From: Clostridia bacterium
Lineage (GTDB): Bacteria; Bacillota; Clostridia; Acetivibrionales; DSM-27016
Length of the DNA: 64,000 nucleotides
NCBI GenBank assembly: GCA_026414765.1
Contig: JAOAIJ010000021.1
Coordinates: forward strand, 186,001-250,000
Direction of reading: 5' to 3'
The notes beneath the pieces are model-generated. The model did not search any database and was not told the origin of the DNA. It saw only the letters and a program-made list of their open reading frames with translations. The translations under genes were made by a program, and so were the position numbers. Numbering within the stretch: position 1 is the stretch's first letter; every line of letters begins with the position of its first letter. This document shows positions 27,058 to 36,017 of the stretch, in pieces.

Positions 27058-27633
27058 TTGTATAAAAAAAGCAATAAAGGCTTTAAGTATATATTACTGT
27101 TTGTTACAGCCGTTTTAGTCATTGTGGTTGTTATAAACGGAAAGTCTCAGGTTTTAAAATTGTCTTACCCCATGAAATATCAGGAATTGGTTAATAAGTA
27201 TGCAGCGGAAAATGATATTGATCCATTTCTGGTATATGCAATAATTAAAGCGGAAAGTGGATTTGATTCCGACGCTACATCTAAAAAAGAAGCAAGGGGA
27301 TTGATGCAGGTAACGGATGAAACGGGGCAATGGGGTGCCAAGCATTTGAAAATCAAGAAATTCAATAAAAAAGACCTGTATGATCCTGATACAAATATTA
27401 AAATTGGCTGCTGGTATATTGGATGGCTGATGAAACAGTTTGATTATGAGCTTGATCTTGTAATTGCTGCATATAATTCAGGAAACGGTAATGTAAGCAA
27501 ATGGCTAAAAAACAAGGAGTACAGCAAGTCTGGGAATTCACTGGAGAAGATTCCTTTTAAAGAAACCGATAATTACCTGAAAAAAGTGAAAAACTATTAC
27601 AATGTATATAAAAAACTGTATGAACAGGCTTAA
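27058..27633 (+). CDS. Lytic transglycosylase (SLT domain)
   Basis: 191 aa. One N-terminal membrane or signal segment (about 9-25), then a Slt70-type catalytic domain. The catalytic Glu is in AIIKAESGF; the ARGLMQVT and AAYNSGNGNV motifs follow. It cleaves peptidoglycan to 1,6-anhydro-MurNAc products outside the membrane. TTG 27058 is chosen because GGAGGG lies 6 nt upstream and the nearby ATG runs into a stop. It is in the polA-coaE transcription unit, as in many clostridia. Confidence 0.88.
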   Translation: MYKKSNKGFKYILLFVTAVLVIVVVINGKSQVLKLSYPMKYQELVNKYAAENDIDPFLVYAIIKAESGFDSDATSKKEARGLMQVTDETGQWGAKHLKIKKFNKKDLYDPDTNIKIGCWYIGWLMKQFDYELDLVIAAYNSGNGNVSKWLKNKEYSKSGNSLEKIPFKETDNYLKKVKNYYNVYKKLYEQA

Positions 27634-27727
27634 ATTATGTTGAAATAATCCATGATTAATAATAAAATAGTTATGTGCTTTATGGAAAATATGCCAAACG
27701 ATAGAATAAAAGCGGGGGGAATAAACA

Positions 27728-28075
27728 ATGGACAAAAATATTGTGTATGAGAGAGACTTGCTTTATCCGACAGAGAATATGTTTGAACCAGGAAGCATAC
27801 ATGTTGAACTTTTAAGTCCTAACAAAAAAGGCAGTATGCCTGTTCTGATTGAAGGAAAGACTTCACATTCTCCTGCAAAGTATATAGATTCAATAATCAG
27901 GATAATGCAGAGTGATATTTTCGACAGGATTCATATAGATGTGAAACATAACATCAACCTCTATATAAAAGGAAATGAACTTATGAAGCAGGAATCAGCA
28001 GGTAAGAGATACGTTTCTGTTATGTTTAACGGCGAAAGGATAGAGTTTAAAGGTGTAGATGATATTGAAGTATAG
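27728..28075 (+). CDS. Conserved hypothetical protein
   Basis: 115 aa, no membrane segment or signal peptide. The start follows a GCGGGGGG site. Notable stretches are EPGSIHVELLSPNKKG and SPAKYIDSIIRIMQSDIFDRI. The composition looks like a small soluble alpha/beta protein. I do not recognise a family and cannot assign a role. A terminator follows. Confidence 0.6.
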   Translation: MDKNIVYERDLLYPTENMFEPGSIHVELLSPNKKGSMPVLIEGKTSHSPAKYIDSIIRIMQSDIFDRIHIDVKHNINLYIKGNELMKQESAGKRYVSVMFNGERIEFKGVDDIEV

Positions 28076-28109
28076 CTGTTGAAAATAAAGCTTAGGCGGT
28101 AATATTAAT

Positions 28110-28149
28110 AAACCTTTGCAGACGGAAAACCCTGAAGCAAAGGTTTTTT
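28110..28149 (+). terminator. Intrinsic terminator
   Basis: AAACCTTTGC (28110-28119) pairs with GCAAAGGTTT (28137-28146), followed by further T. It lies between the convergent 115-aa gene and the zinc-ribbon regulator. Confidence 0.75.
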
Positions 28150-28161
28150 GTCAGTTACAGT

Positions 28162-28578
28162 TCAATAATGCTTTTTTGCCGGAGATTTCTTTTTTTGCAG
28201 ATAGTTTACCTTGTGCGGGGCTCTAAGGGGATCACTGCCCATGTATACGGATTTAAAGTTTTGAGATGTCTTCCTGCCGCACTCATCACAATACAAACCT
28301 GAACAGATAGAACATCCGCATAGTTCGCATTTAAGGAATTGGTTGTCTTTTTCCACTATTTCCATACGGCCTTCACGCAGGTATCTCTTAATTTTATTAA
28401 TAGAAATATCGAGATTGATAGAGACCTCAAAAATTTTCGCATAGGGATGCAGATACAAGTATTCCTTGATTCTACTAAAATCCTTTTCGTCTTTTTGAAT
28501 ACAGTCAAAACAGTATTCGGTATCCGTATTTATTTCATAAATTCTTCCGCACCTTTTACAATTCTTAATACCTACCAT
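28162..28578 (-). CDS. Flagellar-operon-type zinc-ribbon protein (YvyF/TIGR03826-like)
   Basis: 138 aa from ATG 28578, with GGAG 6 nt upstream. An N-terminal CKRCGRIY...CFDC zinc ribbon is followed by a helix-turn-helix-like region (ISINKIKRYLREGRMEI) and a second Cys cluster (CELCGCSICSGLYCDECG). This layout matches the small regulator found beside flgM in Bacillus and clostridial flagellar loci. Here no flagellar gene is adjacent, so the role is inferred from family only. The longer frame to 28665 has no ribosome-binding site. Confidence 0.7.
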   Translation of the reverse strand: MVGIKNCKRCGRIYEINTDTEYCFDCIQKDEKDFSRIKEYLYLHPYAKIFEVSINLDISINKIKRYLREGRMEIVEKDNQFLKCELCGCSICSGLYCDECGRKTSQNFKSVYMGSDPLRAPHKVNYLQKKKSPAKKHY

Positions 28579-28960
28579 TTTTATCTCCATTTCTGCCATG
28601 GGCAGATAAATTATCCCATTTTTGAACCAGAGCTTTCTGCAAAAACATTTATGGGATATAATCAATTGGTTGCCCTGGCTATTTATTTCAGTACCTGAAA
28701 AACCGGTACAGCAGCAAAGTCTTTTAAACTCTTCAATTTCCTTAAGACTTATGCCCTAACCAAGGAATGGGAGATTATCTATAGGTGTCTTGATTTTATT
28801 ATAGTCTCTTTATTGAAATATGTTAATAAACTAAGGGTCTTATTTTTAGAATGGACTGACCCAAGGGTGTGGGACTTGTGAACTATAGTTATTTGTATAC
28901 CGGGGCGTCTTGTTATATGTTATAATTAACAGATGAATTGTAATAACAGGAGGAAATAAG
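28579..28960. other. Intergenic region with a possible HTH remnant
   Basis: No intact gene. On the minus strand near 28720-28756 a short open stretch reads GISLKEIEEFKRL, which resembles the second helix region of MerR-type DNA-binding domains but is cut off by a stop at about 28758. It may be the trace of a lost regulator or a coincidence. A TATAAT at about 28920 could serve the transporter gene. Confidence 0.3.
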
Positions 28961-29893
28961 TTGAAAACCGAAAAGAACGGATATTTATATCTGCTGATAA
29001 CCGTAATGCTGTTCAGTACATATGAGGCTGTTGTAAAAACACTGGTTAACAAAATTGATCCTTTCCAAATCAATTTCATCCGCTTTTTAGTAGGTGGACT
29101 CATCTTGTTTGTTTTTTTACTGGTCAAATCAGATATTAAGATAAGTATGAATGATTTTTTCTGGCTGGTTGGTGTAGGAATAATAAATGTTGTCCTTAGT
29201 ATGAGTCTTATGCAGCTAAGCCTTTATATGAAGGGGGCTCAAGCATCGGTATCTGCTGTTGTATTCAGCAGCAATCCGATATTTGTGGCTGTATTTGCTG
29301 CAATTATGGACAGGGAAAAGCTAAGCGTTAATAAGATTGCCGGACTCTTCATTGGCCTGATTGGTATATTGGTAATATTTGAGGATAAATTCATAACAGG
29401 TTTTTCTGATTTTAAAAGTCCATTCTTTGCACTCTTATCAGCTGTCTTTTACGGCTTATATACTGTGCTGGGAAGGAGACTTTCCATACGGCTCGGAAGT
29501 CTTAAAATGAACGCCTATTCCTTTATATTCGGAAGTGTTGCATTGTTGCCGTTACTCTTATTTTTCAGAATACCTGTTGTCAGATTTGACTATTCCGGCC
29601 TCTGGCAGGTTGTTTATTTATCGGTATTTGTCACAGGACTGGCATATCTTAGTTACTTTAAGGGCCTATCTATTGCAGGAGCAAGCAAAGGATCGCTTGT
29701 TTTCTTTGTAAAGCCTGCATTGGCGAGTGCTATAGCCGTAATATTCCTGAAGGAGCAAATGACTGTTAACCTGGTAATAGGTACTGTATTAGTAATATTG
29801 GGAATCACAACGGTGATTTACTGGAATGGTTTTAAGGAAAAAATAGCAAGTAATTTAAAGGATTTTTGCATAAAATGGAGAATTAATAAATAA
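28961..29893 (+). CDS. DMT-family (EamA) transporter
   Basis: 310 aa integral membrane protein with about ten hydrophobic segments in two EamA repeats of about 140 residues each. The second repeat has the FVKPALASAIAVIFLKEQ stretch typical of the drug/metabolite transporter superfamily. It likely exports a metabolite; the substrate cannot be read from the sequence. The TTG start follows AGGAGG. Confidence 0.85.
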   Translation: MKTEKNGYLYLLITVMLFSTYEAVVKTLVNKIDPFQINFIRFLVGGLILFVFLLVKSDIKISMNDFFWLVGVGIINVVLSMSLMQLSLYMKGAQASVSAVVFSSNPIFVAVFAAIMDREKLSVNKIAGLFIGLIGILVIFEDKFITGFSDFKSPFFALLSAVFYGLYTVLGRRLSIRLGSLKMNAYSFIFGSVALLPLLLFFRIPVVRFDYSGLWQVVYLSVFVTGLAYLSYFKGLSIAGASKGSLVFFVKPALASAIAVIFLKEQMTVNLVIGTVLVILGITTVIYWNGFKEKIASNLKDFCIKWRINK

Positions 29894-29958
29894 TATATCG
29901 AATAACCTTACATGGCTTCCCTAAACCATCCTATGGATGAACAAAGAAGAGGATTAAT

Positions 29959-31065
29959 GTGAGTAGCATGGATAAGGTAAAAAAGGACAGTTCAGACGAA
30001 AAATCACTAAAGAATAAAAAAAATAGAATACTAATAATCAGTTTCAGGTGGTTCGCCCTGGCATCCATTACAGCCTATGCTCTTCTTGCATGTGATGATA
30101 CGGCAGGGTGTGAGTACTTCTTTGTGTTTTTTTCACTAGCATTGATCTATAATATATTAATTACAGCATTTGTTATTAAGAGCAGGCATAAAAGCAAATT
30201 CAATTCAAAACCTATTATTTATGCAGACACCATTATTATTTCTCTATTTACAACCCAATCAGGCGGCATCGATTCTGATATGTATATCCTCCTTTTCTTT
30301 ATATTGGGATATTGTGGTATTTACAAAGAAAAAGTATTTACACTTAAAGTAGGTATACTTAGTGTAGCTTCATATACACTGTTTAGTTTGTATATGGCTG
30401 GAAAAAGCGTTGACGAAATAAATCACTGGAGACTTGTCATAAGAGATGTATATTTAGTTCTTGCTACCTGTGGAATTACCATGATAAATAACGAAGTGAA
30501 AAAATATGGAGAATTACATAAAAAGGAATTCAAACTAGCCAGAACAGATAAGCTTACAGGGCTTGCAAACAGGCATTACTTTGATCAGAAGCTGGTTGAG
30601 GAGGCAGATTACGCTGTTAATTCGAGCAAACCTCTTAATATTTTAATATTTGATCTTGATAATTTTAAAAAGTTTAATGATACTTACGGACATGTCTGGG
30701 GAGACAAGCTTCTCACTCTGTTTTCCGATATTATAAAACAGAACATCAGGAAAACAGATATTCCAGTCAGATACGGAGGAGAGGAATTTCTTATACTTAT
30801 AAGAGATCTTGATGCTGCTACTGCTAAGAGTGTAGGTGACAGGATAAGGCGGCAGCTTGAAAAACAACGGATTTACGTGGGCGATGATGATAACAGAAAG
30901 AAAGTTACGGTCAGCTGCGGCGTAGCTCAGTTTCCTACTCATTCCGGCAACATCAAGGAAGCAATTGACCTGGCTGATAAAGCATTGTACTTTGCAAAGG
31001 AAAACGGTAAAAATATTGTTATCTCATATGAGGATATGATCAAATCACATGGAAGGATTGTATAA
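29959..31065 (+). CDS. Membrane-bound diguanylate cyclase (GGDEF)
   Basis: 368 aa. Five or six membrane segments (about 22-170) form a sensor region, followed by a short linker and a GGDEF domain. The active site reads RYGGEEF, and an RxxD inhibitory site (RKTD) lies five residues before it, so it should make c-di-GMP from two GTP with product inhibition. The FDLDNFKKFND metal-binding motif is intact. Start GTG 29959 after AGAGGA; ATG 29968 is also possible. The PilZ protein at 22.7 kb is a candidate receptor. Confidence 0.88.
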   Translation: MSSMDKVKKDSSDEKSLKNKKNRILIISFRWFALASITAYALLACDDTAGCEYFFVFFSLALIYNILITAFVIKSRHKSKFNSKPIIYADTIIISLFTTQSGGIDSDMYILLFFILGYCGIYKEKVFTLKVGILSVASYTLFSLYMAGKSVDEINHWRLVIRDVYLVLATCGITMINNEVKKYGELHKKEFKLARTDKLTGLANRHYFDQKLVEEADYAVNSSKPLNILIFDLDNFKKFNDTYGHVWGDKLLTLFSDIIKQNIRKTDIPVRYGGEEFLILIRDLDAATAKSVGDRIRRQLEKQRIYVGDDDNRKKVTVSCGVAQFPTHSGNIKEAIDLADKALYFAKENGKNIVISYEDMIKSHGRIV

Positions 31066-31100
31066 ACGGATATAGAAAAAAATCCATACCCGTTTATATT
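31063..31100 (+). terminator. Terminator-like hairpin between convergent genes
   Basis: TAAACGG-A-TAT pairs with ATA-C-CCGTTTA, overlapping the stop codon of the GGDEF gene. The T-run is weak, so confidence is limited. Confidence 0.45.
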
Positions 31101-31121
31101 TAAGAGGTTGACACTATATCT

Positions 31122-32135
31122 TTAAATTGTTCTATCTACTGCTGCCGCAACCTTTCTGAATTCTTTCATTAACTGTGCAAATTTCGACGGACGTAATGAC
31201 TGAGGTCCATCACAAAGGGCCGTACTTGGGTCCGAATGCACTTCGATAATCAACCCGTCTGCACCTGTTGCTATTGCACCTTTTGCCAGTGAACCGACAT
31301 ATTTCCACGCACCTGTTGCATGACTGGGGTCAACAAATATCGGAAGATGTGAATTTTCTTTTACTACAGGTATCGCACTTAAATCCAGCGTATTCCTTGT
31401 TGCTGTTTCAAAAGTCCGTACACCCCTTTCGCAAAGTATAACATCCGGGTTGCCGGAGGATATTATATATTCTGATGCCATAAGCCATTCTTCTATTGTT
31501 GCAGATAAGCCTCTTTTAAGAAGTACCGGCTTTTTACACATACCCACCTCCTGGAGGAGTCTGAAATTCTGCATATTCCTTGCACCTATCTGGATTATGT
31601 CTGCATATGAATTTACCAATTCCACATCACGTGTATCTACGACCTCAGTAACTATTTTCATGCCAGTTGCTTCTCTGGCTGCTGCCATAATCTTTAACCC
31701 GTCTTCTTCTAGTCCCTGGAAAGCATAAGGGGACGTACGGGGTTTAAAAGCTCCTCCTCTAAGTATTTTTGCACCTGCCTCTTTTACTTTAATAGCAGTT
31801 TCTATAAAAGTTTCTTCGCTCTCAATGGCACAGGGGCCTGCCATCACAACTATTTCATCCCCGCCAATCTTAATATCTCCCACCTCAATAATGGTAGGAA
31901 CCTGTTTAAGCTCACGGCTTGCAAGCTTGTAAGGTTTCATAATCGGTACAAGGTTTTCTACACCAGGCATTGATATGATAGAATGTGTATTAAGCAGTCT
32001 TTTATCTCCAATTGCTCCTATAACTGTTTTGATTTCCCCAAAAATGGGATGAGTTCTAAAACCCAGATCCGATAACTTCCGTTCTACATTGTCGATTTCT
32101 TCCCTTGTAGCTGTTGAGCTCATTACAATAATCAT
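31122..32135 (-). CDS. aroF: 3-deoxy-7-phosphoheptulonate synthase
   Basis: 337 aa DAHP synthase of the AroAI-beta (AroF) type: an N-terminal ferredoxin-like regulatory domain (about 1-75) and a TIM barrel. Motifs include [34 protein letters not shown] and [11 protein letters not shown], with the metal-binding Cys, His, Glu and Asp set. It condenses PEP and erythrose 4-phosphate, the entry step to all aromatic amino acids. I use ATG 32135, which has GGAGG 7 nt upstream. A T-box riboswitch leader precedes it. Confidence 0.94.
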   Translation of the reverse strand: MIIVMSSTATREEIDNVERKLSDLGFRTHPIFGEIKTVIGAIGDKRLLNTHSIISMPGVENLVPIMKPYKLASRELKQVPTIIEVGDIKIGGDEIVVMAGPCAIESEETFIETAIKVKEAGAKILRGGAFKPRTSPYAFQGLEEDGLKIMAAAREATGMKIVTEVVDTRDVELVNSYADIIQIGARNMQNFRLLQEVGMCKKPVLLKRGLSATIEEWLMASEYIISSGNPDVILCERGVRTFETATRNTLDLSAIPVVKENSHLPIFVDPSHATGAWKYVGSLAKGAIATGADGLIIEVHSDPSTALCDGPQSLRPSKFAQLMKEFRKVAAAVDRTI

Positions 32136-32216
32136 AACATAACCTCCCATAATACTAATCTCGATTAAAGTTTTTTGAATTTAAGGGACAGTATCCCCGG
32201 TTTTTGATAAATTATA

Positions 32217-32589
32217 AAATAAAAACTCCTCGTCTCAAACAAGTCATTGACCTGTCTGGGACGAGGAGTATATTCTCCACGCGGTACCACCCATATTGGA
32301 CTACTCAGAAATATGTAATCCCTCTTTAATGTACGGGAAAATAAGAATCCGATACATTTCTTCTCTTAACGGTGAAGAATCCGGTTTAGCCTACTCGATA
32401 AAAATCTTTATTCTATCATAGGGAAACATGGTTTCCGCTAATGGTTCAGCCAACAGCTCAAAGGAGAACTTCGGTTACTTTTACTTTTCCGGACTTTCAC
32501 CATCTCCGGATCGCTTTAAAAGTATATATACACTTGATTAAGTGGATAAGTAACTTACTTTTCCTTATCATTGCTTTTAAATTTTTATT
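32217..32589 (-). promoter_or_regulatory. T-box riboswitch controlling aroF, specifier UUC (Phe)
   Basis: On the minus strand a T-box core TGGGTGGTACCGCG (32294 to 32281) precedes a terminator whose arms are 32257-32269 and 32225-32237, followed by T-rich sequence. Upstream is a Stem I in which AAGGA pairs with TCCTT and GTTACTT with AAGTAAC. The specifier loop between them reads CGAAG-UUC; alignment with the GAA-xxx-xCC-TxTGAG pattern of known leaders gives UUC at 32468-32466. Uncharged tRNA-Phe should then stabilise the antiterminator and switch on aroF. Phe is inferred by alignment, not proven. Confidence 0.88.
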
Positions 32590-32595
32590 TGGTTA

Positions 32596-32624
32596 ATGAT
32601 AACACGTTTTTTTATGGCTGTCAA
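32596..32624 (-). promoter_or_regulatory. Sigma-A type promoter for aroF leader
   Basis: Minus strand: -35 TTGACA at 32624-32619, 17-nt spacer, -10 TATCAT at 32601-32596. This places the transcript start near 32589, just before the T-box Stem I. Confidence 0.7.
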
Positions 32625-32952
32625 TATATAGACAAACAACTTTTTACGAAATTCCGGAGAGCTGCTTGGCTAAAATAGCATGAAAAAAGTATATGTTTGT
32701 ATTTATTAGGCATGCGAAAAATTTGCAAAAAAATATCATTTTATGGTATTATAATATTATGATTTTATGTGATCAATATTTTGATTAGGGTAATTGTCTA
32801 TTCATTTTCACTTAGTGCCATTAATTTATTAACTGCTATGATGTTTTAGTTTACTAAATTCTTACGGCTTTTGAAGGATAATAGTGCTTTGTAAGTTTTA
32901 CTCAGACAATTCCAAGTGTTTTACCGATCAATTAACAGGGGGTAGTGGTGGT
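32625..32952. other. Upstream region of cheW
   Basis: AT-rich non-coding DNA between the divergent aroF promoter and cheW. A candidate + strand promoter is TTGCAA (32723-32728) with TATTAT or TATAAT at 32747-32755. The cheW frame is open to 32884, but that extension lacks a ribosome-binding site. Nothing else is recognised. Confidence 0.4.
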
Positions 32953-33399
32953 ATGGCTGAATTACAGGTAGTTGTATTTAGTCTAAATAACGACATGTGT
33001 GGGGCTGATACTTTACAGGTTAAGCAGATAGTAAAATATCAGAATGTTACAAAAGTACCCCAAATGCCTAAATTTGTAGAAGGCATGATTAATCTTAGAG
33101 GGAGTGTAATACCATTAATCAATTTAAACAAAAGATTTGATTACGGAGAGACTGAAATTAACAAAAAAACGAAGGTGCTTATATCCGAAATTAATGGCAA
33201 GCTTGTCGGATATATTGTAAATGATGTAATAGAATTAATAAAGCTTTCTAATGAAGAAATAGAAGTTTTACCAGAAATACTTGTTAGGACAGGAAATACA
33301 TACTTGAAATGTATAGGGAAAAAAGGGGACAGGATAATATCTGTACTGGATTTGGCAGGTATTCTGACCGAAACTGAGGTTAAGAAAATAAAAAACTAA
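32953..33399 (+). CDS. cheW: CheW-like chemotaxis coupling protein
   Basis: 148 aa CheW-domain protein that couples chemoreceptors to CheA. The fold is recognisable from QVVVFSLNN, the KVPQMPKFVEGMINLRGSVIPLINL motif (typical V-x-x-M-x-x-x-R-G) and the late ISVLDLAGIL. ATG 32953 follows a G-rich GGGGGTAGTGGTGG stretch. No cheA, cheY or receptor gene is near, so it is an orphan copy that may serve another locus. Confidence 0.85.
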   Translation: MAELQVVVFSLNNDMCGADTLQVKQIVKYQNVTKVPQMPKFVEGMINLRGSVIPLINLNKRFDYGETEINKKTKVLISEINGKLVGYIVNDVIELIKLSNEEIEVLPEILVRTGNTYLKCIGKKGDRIISVLDLAGILTETEVKKIKN

Positions 33400-33411
33400 A
33401 CAGGATAAAAT

Positions 33412-33438
33412 AAAAGCGGGGTTTTAGCCCCGCTTTTT
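33412..33438. terminator. Bidirectional terminator between cheW and ychF
   Basis: AAAAGCGGGG (33412-33421) pairs with CCCCGCTTTT around a 6-nt loop, with T-runs on both strands. Confidence 0.85.
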
Positions 33439-33441
33439 GCA

Positions 33442-34536
33442 TTAAACGTTAAATCTGAACAGTGTAACATCTCCATCATGCATCACGTATTCCTTGCCTT
33501 CAGACCTTACAAGTCCTTTCTCCTTTGCAACTGTGTATGAGCCACAGGCCATCAGGTCATTATAAGCTACTATTTCCGCACGTATAAATCCTCTCTCAAA
33601 GTCACTGTGAATCTTACCGGCAGCTTGAGGGGCTTTTGTACCGGTTACTATTGTCCAGGCCCTTACTTCTTGAGGCCCTGCTGTGAGGTAGCTAATAAGT
33701 CCTAAAAGCTTGTAGCTGGATTTTATCAGTTTATCCAGACCGGATTCAGATAACCCTAACTCAACAAGAAATTCTTCTCTTTCCTCATCCTGCAACTGTG
33801 CTATTTCCTCTTCTATTTTTGCACATATGATCATTACCTCGGAGCCTTCTTTTGCAGCATATTCCTTTAGCTCTGCTACAAAGGCATTGTCGCCGCTTGA
33901 TTGGAGATCGTCTTCAGACACATTTGCGGCATAAAGTACTGGTTTGGAGGTAAGAAGCAGCAACTGGTCTACTAGTGTCTGCTGATCTGTATCAAATTTC
34001 ATCATTCTGACGGAGTTGCCTTTTTCCAGATTGTCTCTGATACTTTCATAGAGTTCAAGTTCTACCTGGAATTTCTTATCCCCGGACTTAAGCATTTTCC
34101 TTGTTCTGTCTATCCTTCTTTCCATTACTTCCATATCAGCAAAAATCAGTTCCAGGTTTATTGTTTCGATATCGCGGACGGGTCCTATAGAACCGTCAAC
34201 ATGTACTATATTCCCATCTTCAAAACACCTTACAACGTGAACTATGGCATCAACTTCACGGATATGGGATAAGAATTTGTTCCCTAAACCTTCACCTTTA
34301 CTTGCGCCCCTTACCAAACCTGCAATATCAACAAACTCTACTGTAGTGGGGGTAACCTTCTCCGGATTGTACATCTGGGCAAGTTTGTCAAGTCTTTCAT
34401 CAGGAACGGCAACTATTCCTACATTGGGTTCAATAGTACAAAAGGGATAATTGGCACATTCAGCTCCTGCTTTGGTAATAGCATTGAAAAGTGTACTTTT
34501 TCCTACGTTCGGCAAACCAACAATTCCGAGTCTCAT
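33442..34536 (-). CDS. ychF: Redox-regulated ATPase/GTPase YchF
   Basis: 364 aa Obg-family P-loop protein. GIVGLPNVGKSTLFNAIT (G1) at the N terminus, VEFVDIAGLV (G3) and a C-terminal TGS domain are present. The G4 position reads NVSED rather than NKxD, the feature by which YchF proteins prefer ATP over GTP. It associates with ribosomes and affects stress responses. It is transcribed alone. Confidence 0.94.
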   Translation of the reverse strand: MRLGIVGLPNVGKSTLFNAITKAGAECANYPFCTIEPNVGIVAVPDERLDKLAQMYNPEKVTPTTVEFVDIAGLVRGASKGEGLGNKFLSHIREVDAIVHVVRCFEDGNIVHVDGSIGPVRDIETINLELIFADMEVMERRIDRTRKMLKSGDKKFQVELELYESIRDNLEKGNSVRMMKFDTDQQTLVDQLLLLTSKPVLYAANVSEDDLQSSGDNAFVAELKEYAAKEGSEVMIICAKIEEEIAQLQDEEREEFLVELGLSESGLDKLIKSSYKLLGLISYLTAGPQEVRAWTIVTGTKAPQAAGKIHSDFERGFIRAEIVAYNDLMACGSYTVAKEKGLVRSEGKEYVMHDGDVTLFRFNV

Positions 34537-34853
34537 CTATATCATCTGTCCTTTCGTATTCTATACAATTTTAGTTTATTCCACTTATTCCGGATTTAAA
34601 TAATCAGTTCAAATTTATCAGGGTTTAGCAACAAAAATAAGCTGTTGCATATTGCCTATAAAATTATATATGATATAACTTTCTAATGCAATAAAATAAT
34701 ATGCGGGTAATACTAAGGTTCTCTAAATCATAAAGGATTTTTGTGATTTATGCAGAATAACATGTATTGAATATTAACTTTAGAATCATATATTATTAGA
34801 TCAATGGGGATTATTGCAGCAAAGTCCAAATTGCACAATGAGGTGGAAGAGAT
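34537..34853. other. Divergent intergenic region ychF / P-II
   Basis: About 317 AT-rich bases containing the upstream regions of ychF (minus) and the P-II gene (plus). I see no RNA motif, repeat or clear operator. Confidence 0.4.
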
Positions 34854-35195
34854 ATGAAGAAAATAGAGGCTATTATACGGCCTGGCAAGCTTAATGATGT
34901 ACTTGATGAGCTTAATCGCCATCAGATTTTCGGGATAACGGTTACCCAGGTTATGGGTTGTGGATTGCAGGGAGGAAGGACACAATATTACAGAGGCAAT
35001 AAATACTCAATCAACCTATTGCCGAAAACAAAGATTGAAACTATTGTCAAGGATTCATGGGTAGATGAGATTGTGCAGGCGATAATAAAAGTAGCCAGAA
35101 CCGGTGAGATTGGGGATGGCAAAGTATTCATCTACGATGTTGAAGATGCGTACAGAATCAGAACCGACCAGAGAGGTGAAGCTGCTATTACGTAA
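34854..35195 (+). CDS. P-II family nitrogen regulatory protein
   Basis: 113 aa trimeric P-II signalling protein. The T-loop GGRTQYYRGNKY includes Tyr51, the residue uridylylated in GlnB/GlnK proteins, and the B- and C-loop motifs TGEIGDGK and YRIRTDQRGEAA are present. It senses ATP/ADP and 2-oxoglutarate and controls a partner. The expected amtB or nif partner is not adjacent, so the target is open. ATG 34854 has a GAGGTGGAAGAG site. Confidence 0.9.
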   Translation: MKKIEAIIRPGKLNDVLDELNRHQIFGITVTQVMGCGLQGGRTQYYRGNKYSINLLPKTKIETIVKDSWVDEIVQAIIKVARTGEIGDGKVFIYDVEDAYRIRTDQRGEAAIT

Positions 35196-35230
35196 GAAAA
35201 CGCATGCATATACATGCGCTTTCTTATTTT
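35196..35230. terminator. Hairpin between convergent P-II and ecfT genes
   Basis: GCATG/CATGC core hairpin flanked by AAAACG and CGCTTTCTT, giving A/T-rich tails on both sides. It is a plausible shared terminator. Confidence 0.55.
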
Positions 35231-35237
35231 ATATGTT

Positions 35238-36017
35238 TTAAATCATTGTCGATAATATAAATGAAGAAATAATTGTAATGGTGAAAAAAACAAGTACGAA
35301 GTAGTCCATACTTTGCATCTTAATCTCCTTGTAGTGAGTACGTTTTCCAGACCCAAAACCCCGCACTTCCATGGAAATTGCCATTTTCTCAGTCTTTTTT
35401 ACCGATGAAACCAGCAAGGGGACGGCAAGAGGGATTACGATTACAAGCTTCTTAAAAGGGTTTCTTGTATCAGAGTGATAGCCCCTTGACATCTGTGCTT
35501 GCAGTATCTGTTCCATTTCACCCATAAATGTGGGTATGAAACGGAGTGCTGTAATAAACATAAATGAATACTTAAAAGGAACTTTTAGTTTCTCAACCAT
35601 AACTACTACTATATCGGTCATTGGTGTAGTCATTATCATGATAGGAATGGCAGAGACTGTAGAAAGCATCCTCAGAGCCATTGTGAGGCTGAGGATGAGA
35701 CCTGTATCTGTAATTCTTCCTTTATTAAAATAGGGTATAGCATAAAACAATGTGTTTCCATCTGTGACAAAGAAAATCTGACATAGAACCAGAAAAAGAG
35801 AAAATATAAACAATCCTTTGACTATTGGCAAAATTTGTTTAAATACACCACTTACAGCCGCAACTAAAAGATTTGTTACAAATATGACCAGGATTATCAA
35901 TGGTTGGCTAAACATGAAACTAAGCGCTAAAACAACAAACGTCCAAATGATCTTAGTAATAGGGTTTAGCCTGTGTACAAACGAATCTTTAGCTATATAT
36001 TCAACCATTGCAGGCAT
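35238..36017 (-). CDS. ecfT: ECF transporter transmembrane subunit EcfT
   Basis: 259 aa from ATG 36017 with GGTGAG upstream. It has about five membrane segments and two cytoplasmic coupling-helix motifs of the A-R-G type: MSRGYHSDTRNPFKK and MEVRGFGSGKRTHYKE. EcfT joins the two ATPases to a substrate-binding S protein. It is the last gene of a minus-strand cluster S-A-A-T and overlaps the preceding ATPase gene by 17 nt. Confidence 0.88.
   Translation of the reverse strand: MPAMVEYIAKDSFVHRLNPITKIIWTFVVLALSFMFSQPLIILVIFVTNLLVAAVSGVFKQILPIVKGLFIFSLFLVLCQIFFVTDGNTLFYAIPYFNKGRITDTGLILSLTMALRMLSTVSAIPIMIMTTPMTDIVVVMVEKLKVPFKYSFMFITALRFIPTFMGEMEQILQAQMSRGYHSDTRNPFKKLVIVIPLAVPLLVSSVKKTEKMAISMEVRGFGSGKRTHYKEIKMQSMDYFVLVFFTITIISSFILSTMI

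Noticed and set aside
28720-28758. MerR-like helix-turn-helix gene on the minus strand
   Set aside because: Only about 13 residues resemble the family before a stop; too short to call a gene.
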